Below the pieces are notes generated by a model. It made no database searches. It was not told the origin of the DNA and was given only the letters and a program-made list of their open reading frames with translations. The translations under genes and the position numbers were made by a program. From the NCBI GenBank assembly GCA_038251325.1, contig JBBSBL010000004.1, positions 1 through 64,000 on the forward strand: a DNA stretch of 64,000 nt, in the 5' to 3' direction. The stretch comes from JBBSBL01 sp038251325. GTDB lineage: Bacteria; Actinomycetota; Thermoleophilia; Solirubrobacterales; Solirubrobacteraceae. This document shows, piece after piece, positions 59,419 to 64,000 of the stretch (position 1 is the first letter of the stretch; each line of letters begins with the position of its first letter).

Positions 59419-61980
59419 ATGGCCGAACCGACGTCAGCGGTCGCCAAGTCCGCACCCCTTCCCTCGTCCAGCGCGGTCGCGCGGGCCGAAGCCTTCACGC
59501 GCGAGCGCTTCGTCCACCCGGGCGAGGAGCGGGCGGACGCGCTGGCGGCCGGGACGCCGCGGCGACGAGCGCTCGACGACGCCCTCGCCGAGATCGAGGC
59601 CGGCGCGTCGGTGCCGTCGGTCGCCTGGCGGCGACTGTGGTCGCTCCTCCTCGGCCTCGAGCGCACGCTCTCCGACGAGGAACCCAAGCTCGCCGACGGC
59701 ACCGTGCTCTCGGCCCATCAGGTGGACGCGCTCTCCGGCACGCTCACCGCGCTGCTCGCCGAGGCGCTGCGCTCTGGGAGCGCGAACGGCGCGTCGGCCA
59801 ACGGCGCCGCCGGTGCCGCGCCCACCGCGCTCGCCTCCCCGGCGATCCCGGGGGAGGAGGAGATCGACGAGGTCCTCGGCGAGGACGAGGAACCGGTCGA
59901 CTGGGTCGACGAGGTGCCCGAGGACGAGGACGACGGGGAGGCGGCGACCGAGGTCCTCGAGGACCCGAACGCCTACAAGCGCTTCTGGTTCGAGCACGCG
60001 ACCGGCGCCGGCAAGACGGTCGCCGCGCTGGGCTTCGTCGAGGCCTCGCGCACGGGCGGGGTCCTGATCCTCACCCACCGCCGCAACCTCGTCGACCAGT
60101 TCGAGGGCGAGCTGCGCGACCGCGGCTACGCGAAGCGCATCGCGCCCGCGCTGCTCGCCGGGGACGACCCGGCCGACGGGCCGGTCACGGTGGAGACCTA
60201 CCAGTGGTTCGTGCGCAACGCCGGGAAGGTCTCCGACGCCTACACGATCGTCATCTGCGACGAGGCGCACACCGCGCTCGGCGAGAAGACCTCGGCCTCG
60301 ATCCGCGCCTGGACCGGCCCGGTGTTCATCGGCATGACGGCGACCGGCGCGCTCATCGCGCGGCACGTCACCGACCTCTTCCCGACCCAGACCTCCCGCT
60401 TCGACCTCGCCCAGGCGGCGCGCCGCGGGGTCATCTCCCCGCTGCGCTGCATCCGGATCCCGCCCGGCCCGGGCGTGCGGACGATCGCCAAGGTGCCGCT
60501 GCGCCGCGGAGAGGTGGACACGGAGTTCGACCAGGAGATGCTGGCCGAGCTGCTCGACCAGCAGCCGTTCAACCTCGCCATCGCCGACCTCTACAAGACG
60601 CGCTTCAACGGCGTGCCGGGGGTCGTCTACGCCGCCGGGGTGCGCCACGCCTACAACGTCGCGGAGGCGTTCCGCGACCTCGGGCTCAAGGCGCAGGGGG
60701 TCTCCGGGGAGACGCCGAAGCGCGAGCTCGCGCGGATCCTCGCGGACTACGAGCGGGGCGAGATCGACGTCCTCGTCAACGCCCAGCTCCTGGCGGAGGG
60801 TTGGAACTCCCCCCGCGCCACCGTCTGCATGCACCTGGCCCCGACGGCGTCGAAGCGGATCTACCAGCAGCGGGTCGGGCGCGTCACCCGCCGCCAGCCG
60901 GGCAAGGAGGCGGGGATCGTCATCGACTTCGTCCACCCGGCGACGAAGCACGACGACCCCGTCGTCACCCTCCACTCGCTGCTCGACCGCGACGTCTACC
61001 GCGGTGGCGCGATCGTCGTGGGGCCGGTGCGGCGCGGGCGCGGGCGCCGCGTCCGGGTCGAGCGCCGGGTCCTCCCGGTCACCCCCGATCCCGACCGTCG
61101 CGCCGAGGTCTTCGAGCGCGAGCTGTGGCGGATCGCCGTCGACCACCTCGACTACGGCGAGCAGCACGTGTGGGCGGCGCTCGCCGGCGCGCGCGTGCAG
61201 CCCAATGGCTGGCGCCGCGCGAAGGCGATGCTCCACTTCGACCGCCAGGGGGAGCTGCGCCGCCGCTTCCTGCTCACCGCGGTGCAGCGCAACAAGAACG
61301 CCCAGCTGCGGGTCCGTGCCCTGGGGGAGATCGCCGCCGCGCGGGACGCCGAGGCCTTCGACCTCGCGATCGACATCGTCGGGACCTGGCCGCGCGACGA
61401 GCGCCGCGAGGGCACCCGGGTGATGCTCCAGGCGCTCGCCGAGCGCCGCATCGGACGCCGCGACCAGGCCAACGCCTGGATCTGGCGGCTCGCCGAGTAC
61501 ACCCGCGAGGTCCACGAGGAGTACGCAGTCCAGCGCTGGCCCGAGACCAAGCGCCTGCTCGGACTGCTCGTCAACTCCTCCGGCGCCGCCCACGCCCGCA
61601 ACGCGCGACGCCTCGTCCACGCCGCGCGCAAGCAGGACCGCCGCCTGTCGGCCGCGCTGCTTGCCGCCGCGCTCGCCCACACGCCCGAGGCCGAGGAGGC
61701 GCTGCGCGGCGCGCGGACCCGGATGGCGCGCAAGCCCTCCGCGCTGGCCCGGGAGCTGCTGCGGAACTTTCCCAAGGGCAAGCGCGGCGGCCGCGGCTCG
61801 CGGCGCCGGCGCAAGGGCGGGGCGAAAGCCGAGGGCGGGGGCGGCCAGGCGGCGGCGGTGGCCGCCCGGACCGTCGCGACCGAGTCGCCGAGCGACGAGG
61901 TCCTCACCGAAGCGCTCGCCGACGTGGTCGACGAGTCCTCAGCCGGCGTCGAGGACGACGCCGACGCCGAACGCGACTGA
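59419..61980 (+). CDS. SF2 DEAH-type helicase with helical C-terminal extension
   Basis: 853 residues. A helical N-terminal domain (1-115), an acidic linker (about 145-180), then helicase motifs: I HATGAGKTVAAL (193-204), Ia ILTHRRNLVDQFEGEL, II ICDEAHTALG (DEAH 281-284), III GMTATG, V NAQLLAEGWNSPRATVCM and VI YQQRVGRVTRRQPGK, resembling type III restriction/RecQ-like or SSL2-type translocases. From residue 560 on is a long helical, HEAT-like region and a very basic then acidic tail. Nucleic acid substrate unknown. ATG 59419 opens the first plausible domain; the frame is open further upstream across the divergent promoter. Confidence 0.85.
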   Translation: MAEPTSAVAKSAPLPSSSAVARAEAFTRERFVHPGEERADALAAGTPRRRALDDALAEIEAGASVPSVAWRRLWSLLLGLERTLSDEEPKLADGTVLSAHQVDALSGTLTALLAEALRSGSANGASANGAAGAAPTALASPAIPGEEEIDEVLGEDEEPVDWVDEVPEDEDDGEAATEVLEDPNAYKRFWFEHATGAGKTVAALGFVEASRTGGVLILTHRRNLVDQFEGELRDRGYAKRIAPALLAGDDPADGPVTVETYQWFVRNAGKVSDAYTIVICDEAHTALGEKTSASIRAWTGPVFIGMTATGALIARHVTDLFPTQTSRFDLAQAARRGVISPLRCIRIPPGPGVRTIAKVPLRRGEVDTEFDQEMLAELLDQQPFNLAIADLYKTRFNGVPGVVYAAGVRHAYNVAEAFRDLGLKAQGVSGETPKRELARILADYERGEIDVLVNAQLLAEGWNSPRATVCMHLAPTASKRIYQQRVGRVTRRQPGKEAGIVIDFVHPATKHDDPVVTLHSLLDRDVYRGGAIVVGPVRRGRGRRVRVERRVLPVTPDPDRRAEVFERELWRIAVDHLDYGEQHVWAALAGARVQPNGWRRAKAMLHFDRQGELRRRFLLTAVQRNKNAQLRVRALGEIAAARDAEAFDLAIDIVGTWPRDERREGTRVMLQALAERRIGRRDQANAWIWRLAEYTREVHEEYAVQRWPETKRLLGLLVNSSGAAHARNARRLVHAARKQDRRLSAALLAAALAHTPEAEEALRGARTRMARKPSALARELLRNFPKGKRGGRGSRRRRKGGAKAEGGGGQAAAVAARTVATESPSDEVLTEALADVVDESSAGVEDDADAERD

Positions 61981-62003
61981 GTCGACGTCTCCGAACGAGG
62001 CGC

Positions 62004-62705
62004 TCACCTCGCTCCGAGGTGAACCTCGCCCGCCTCGAGCGCTCGTCGCCTCCCGTCGCCTTCCACGACCACGAGCCGCCCCTCGCCATCCACCCCTGAC
62101 GCGATTCCGGTGCCGCCGGCCCAGGTGACCTCCGCGCCCGCCAGGGCGTCGCGGGCGCGGAAGGCGTCGAGGATCTCACCGTCGCCGGCCCGGAGGCGGA
62201 CGGCCAGGCGCTCGAGCAGGGCGGCCAGCACCGACTCGACTTCACCCGGCGCCCGTCCCAGCCCGCCGGCACTCTCGCGCAGCTCGTCGGGCAGGTCCGC
62301 GATGCGCACCGCGACGTTGATCCCGATGCCGAGCACCGCCCAGCCCTCCTGCGGGCGCCCCTCGGCGAGGACGCCCGCGACCTTGCGCCCGCCGAGCAGC
62401 ACGTCGTTGGGCCACTTCAGCCGGGCGTCCGGCCCGATTGCCTCGGCGACGGCCACGCCCGCGGTGAGCGGCAGCAGGCGCGGCGGCTCGCGCAGGACGA
62501 GGGAGCAGAGCAGCGCGCGGCCGGGCGGCGCGCTCCACGTGCGGCCCTGACGGCCCCGGCCCGCGGTCTGCCCGGCGGCGGTGACGAGCGTCCCGTGCGG
62601 CGCGCCCGCGGCGGCGAGCGCCCGGGCGTGATCGCTCGTCGACGCCGTGCGGCGGAGGTGGAGGCGCGGGGCGCCGAGGGCCGCGGGCGGTGCGTCGGCG
62701 GTCAC
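62004..62705 (-). CDS. birA: biotin-[acetyl-CoA carboxylase] ligase
   Basis: 233 residues. Attaches biotin to carboxylase carrier domains via biotinyl-AMP. Motifs: STSDHARALA, TAGRGRQGRTWSAPPGRALL (biotinyl-AMP loop), LKWPNDVLLGGRKVAGVLAE and VLGIGINV. No N-terminal DNA-binding domain, so not a BirA-type repressor. GTG start overlaps the SAM hydrolase stop (4 bp). Confidence 0.95.
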   Translation of the reverse strand: MTADAPPAALGAPRLHLRRTASTSDHARALAAAGAPHGTLVTAAGQTAGRGRQGRTWSAPPGRALLCSLVLREPPRLLPLTAGVAVAEAIGPDARLKWPNDVLLGGRKVAGVLAEGRPQEGWAVLGIGINVAVRIADLPDELRESAGGLGRAPGEVESVLAALLERLAVRLRAGDGEILDAFRARDALAGAEVTWAGGTGIASGVDGEGRLVVVEGDGRRRALEAGEVHLGAR

Positions 62706-63517
62706 GCCGGCACGAGCCGCAGCTCGTCATCGGGCTCCAGCCCGAGCCGCTCGGCGGCGCTGCCGCGGTTCACGGCGAGCGCGAGCAGGCGGGCGGCGTC
62801 CTCGTAGAGCACGAGCGCGCCGGGCTCGGCGTCGGCGAAGGTGCGGGCCAGGCGTGCGGTGGCCGCCTCGCGTCCGTCGCGCTCGACGCGCACCTCGTGC
62901 CCGACGCCCACGCCCCAGGCCGCGGCGTCCTCGTGCCCGGCGTCGAGCGACGCGTTGCCGAAGAGGTCGAGCGTGAGGACGTGCGCGACGAGCGCCGCGC
63001 CGTCCCGCCGCGGTCGCGGGAGGTCGAGGGCGGTGAGCTCGGCCGGATCGAGCGGCTCGCCGGCGGCGGCGAGCTCCTCGCCGGCCGCGAGGCGCGCGGC
63101 GACCGGCGCGAACAGGTCGCGGCCGTGGAACGTCGCGGACACCGGCTCCAGGCGCCAGGGCGAGCGGGCGATCTCGGCGGCCTCGACCACGCCGCCGGCG
63201 TCGTTCGCGGCCAGTGCGAGCAGGCCGTTGTCGGGCCCGACCAGCAGCCGCCCGTCGGCGCAGCGCAGCGCGACCGCCCGCCGGGCGCCACCGACCTCGG
63301 GGTCGACCACCGCGAGGTGGACCCCGGCCGGCGCGTAGGGAAGGGCGGAGCGCAGCACCAGGGCGCCGCGCCGCACGTCGTGGCGCGGCACGCCGTGGGT
63401 GAGGTCGACGACCCGCGCCGCGGGGCACAGGCGCGCGATGACGCTGTGGACCACCCCGACCCACGCGTCCTCGAGGCCGTAGTCGGAGAGGAACGTGATG
63501 ATCGGCGGGCCGTCCAT
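62702..63517 (-). CDS. SAM hydrolase / SAM hydroxide adenosyltransferase (DUF62)
   Basis: 271 residues. N-terminal ITFLSDYGLEDAWVGVVHSV, VDLTHGVPRHDVRRGALVLR, HLAVVDPEVGGARRAVALRC, VGPDNGLLALAA and TFHGRDLFAPVAARLA are the signature of the family that hydrolyses S-adenosylmethionine to adenosine and methionine (relatives chlorinate or fluorinate SAM). The C-terminal beta-barrel contains LDLFGNASLD. Shares one base with hemD upstream (TGATG). Confidence 0.92.
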   Translation of the reverse strand: MDGPPIITFLSDYGLEDAWVGVVHSVIARLCPAARVVDLTHGVPRHDVRRGALVLRSALPYAPAGVHLAVVDPEVGGARRAVALRCADGRLLVGPDNGLLALAANDAGGVVEAAEIARSPWRLEPVSATFHGRDLFAPVAARLAAGEELAAAGEPLDPAELTALDLPRPRRDGAALVAHVLTLDLFGNASLDAGHEDAAAWGVGVGHEVRVERDGREAATARLARTFADAEPGALVLYEDAARLLALAVNRGSAAERLGLEPDDELRLVPA

Positions 63518-64000
63518 CAGGCGCCCGCGTCCGCGACGAGCGCCGCCAGCAGCCCGTCGATGTCGTGGCGCGCGGCCTCGACGTGCGGCTCGAGGCCGTG
63601 CTCGCGCAGCGTCGCGCTCGTCACCGGGCCGATCGAGACGAGCCGCGGCCCGTCGCCCCTCGCGGGGTGCAGGGCCTCGGCGCCGCCGATCGCCTCGAGC
63701 AGGAAGCGCACGGTCGAGGAGGAGGTGAACGTGACGTAGTCGGCGCCGGTGGTCGTCGCGACCGCATCGGGCGAGAGCGGCTCGGCCACGGTCTCGTACA
63801 GGGCGACGACATCGACCTCGGCGCCCCGCTCGCGCAGCGCGTCGGGCAGCACGTCGCGGGCGTCGCGGGCGCGCGCGACGAGCGCGCGCCCCACCGGCAC
63901 CGCGGCGAGCGCCTCGACCAGCGCCTCGGCGACGAAGCGCTCGGGCACGACATCGGCGGCGACGCCGCGCTGCGCCAGCTCGCGCGCGGTGCCGGGGCCG
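63517..64000 (-). CDS. hemD: uroporphyrinogen-III synthase, 5' end outside window
   Basis: About 161 C-terminal residues; the gene runs off the right edge. ARELAQRGVAADVVPERFVA, then YVTFTSSSTVRFLLEAIGGA, LVSIGPVTSATLREHGLEPH and VEAARHDIDGLLAALV match the second half of HemD. Cyclises hydroxymethylbilane to uroporphyrinogen III, the precursor of siroheme used by the decarboxylase at 3.1 kb. It is coupled to the SAM hydrolase and birA. Confidence 0.9.
   Translation of the reverse strand, partial: GPGTARELAQRGVAADVVPERFVAEALVEALAAVPVGRALVARARDARDVLPDALRERGAEVDVVALYETVAEPLSPDAVATTTGADYVTFTSSSTVRFLLEAIGGAEALHPARGDGPRLVSIGPVTSATLREHGLEPHVEAARHDIDGLLAALVADAGA

Overview
The window is very GC-rich, with almost every third codon position G or C, and is densely packed with short overlaps between genes. 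It looks like an actinobacterial chromosome, probably class Thermoleophilia (Solirubrobacterales-like). That placement is an inference from a fused siroheme decarboxylase beside hemB/hemL, ribosomal proteins S6 and S18 with long tails, an OtsA/TreT trehalose pair, a class E-like sortase, and a Bacillus-like menaquinol:cytochrome c reductase. No 16S gene is present to settle it.

Layout. 1-1.9 kb: ABC-2 exporter, 5' truncated. 2.1-6.1 kb: heme genes (hemB, two-domain siroheme decarboxylase, hemL) and a small helical protein. 6.2-10.1 kb: qcrA-qcrB-qcrC, menG and a polyprenyl diphosphate synthase, i.e. menaquinone synthesis together with the complex that oxidises it. 10.2-12.9 kb: zinc-ribbon protein, tatA, tatC, a TPR-like protein and tRNA-Lys; the Rieske protein is a plausible Tat substrate. 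14-19 kb: class IV aminotransferase, then four nucleotide-sugar genes (WecB/WbpI-like epimerase, dehydrogenase, Gfo/Idh oxidoreductase, left-handed-helix acyltransferase); the epimerase gene carries an in-frame amber codon. 19-24.4 kb: purA and the replication/ribosome block rpsF-ssb-rpsR-rplI-dnaB. 25-31 kb: an apparent operon of response regulator, histidine kinase, IMPase-family phosphatase, TreT and OtsA. 31-35 kb: degenerate M28-like membrane protein, sortase and lysyl-oxidase-like lipoprotein, FlgM-like protein. 35-44 kb: thiL, infA, class A PBP, PIG-V-like glycosyltransferase, HAD hydrolase, CPBP protease, L,D-transpeptidase, pyrE and a FitAB/VapBC-type toxin-antitoxin pair. 44.6-47.4 kb: a small accessory island flanked by a 40-bp direct repeat of the 3' half of tRNA-Arg(CCT), holding an ABC-2 exporter and a decayed IS1182-like transposase. 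47.6-55.1 kb: APC-like permease and a five-gene peptide ABC transporter. 55-64 kb: asparaginase, dtd, GalT-like, GNAT, TlpA-like lipoprotein, an unusual SF2 helicase with a structured leader, birA, SAM hydrolase and hemD (cut by the window end).

A theme running through the window is a TAnnnT-type -10 hexamer only 6-12 nt from the start codon of many first genes (hemB, aminotransferase, purA, dnaB, M28-like, sortase, CPBP, antitoxin), which suggests frequent leaderless transcription.

The observations most worth following are the tRNA-flanked mini-island, the amber-interrupted epimerase, the kinase-trehalose operon without OtsB, the clade-type insertion in TatC, the dyad on the ssb promoter, the mini-cistron before the L,D-transpeptidase, and the hairpin-rich leader before the helicase. 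No CRISPR array, prophage or rRNA operon was seen.
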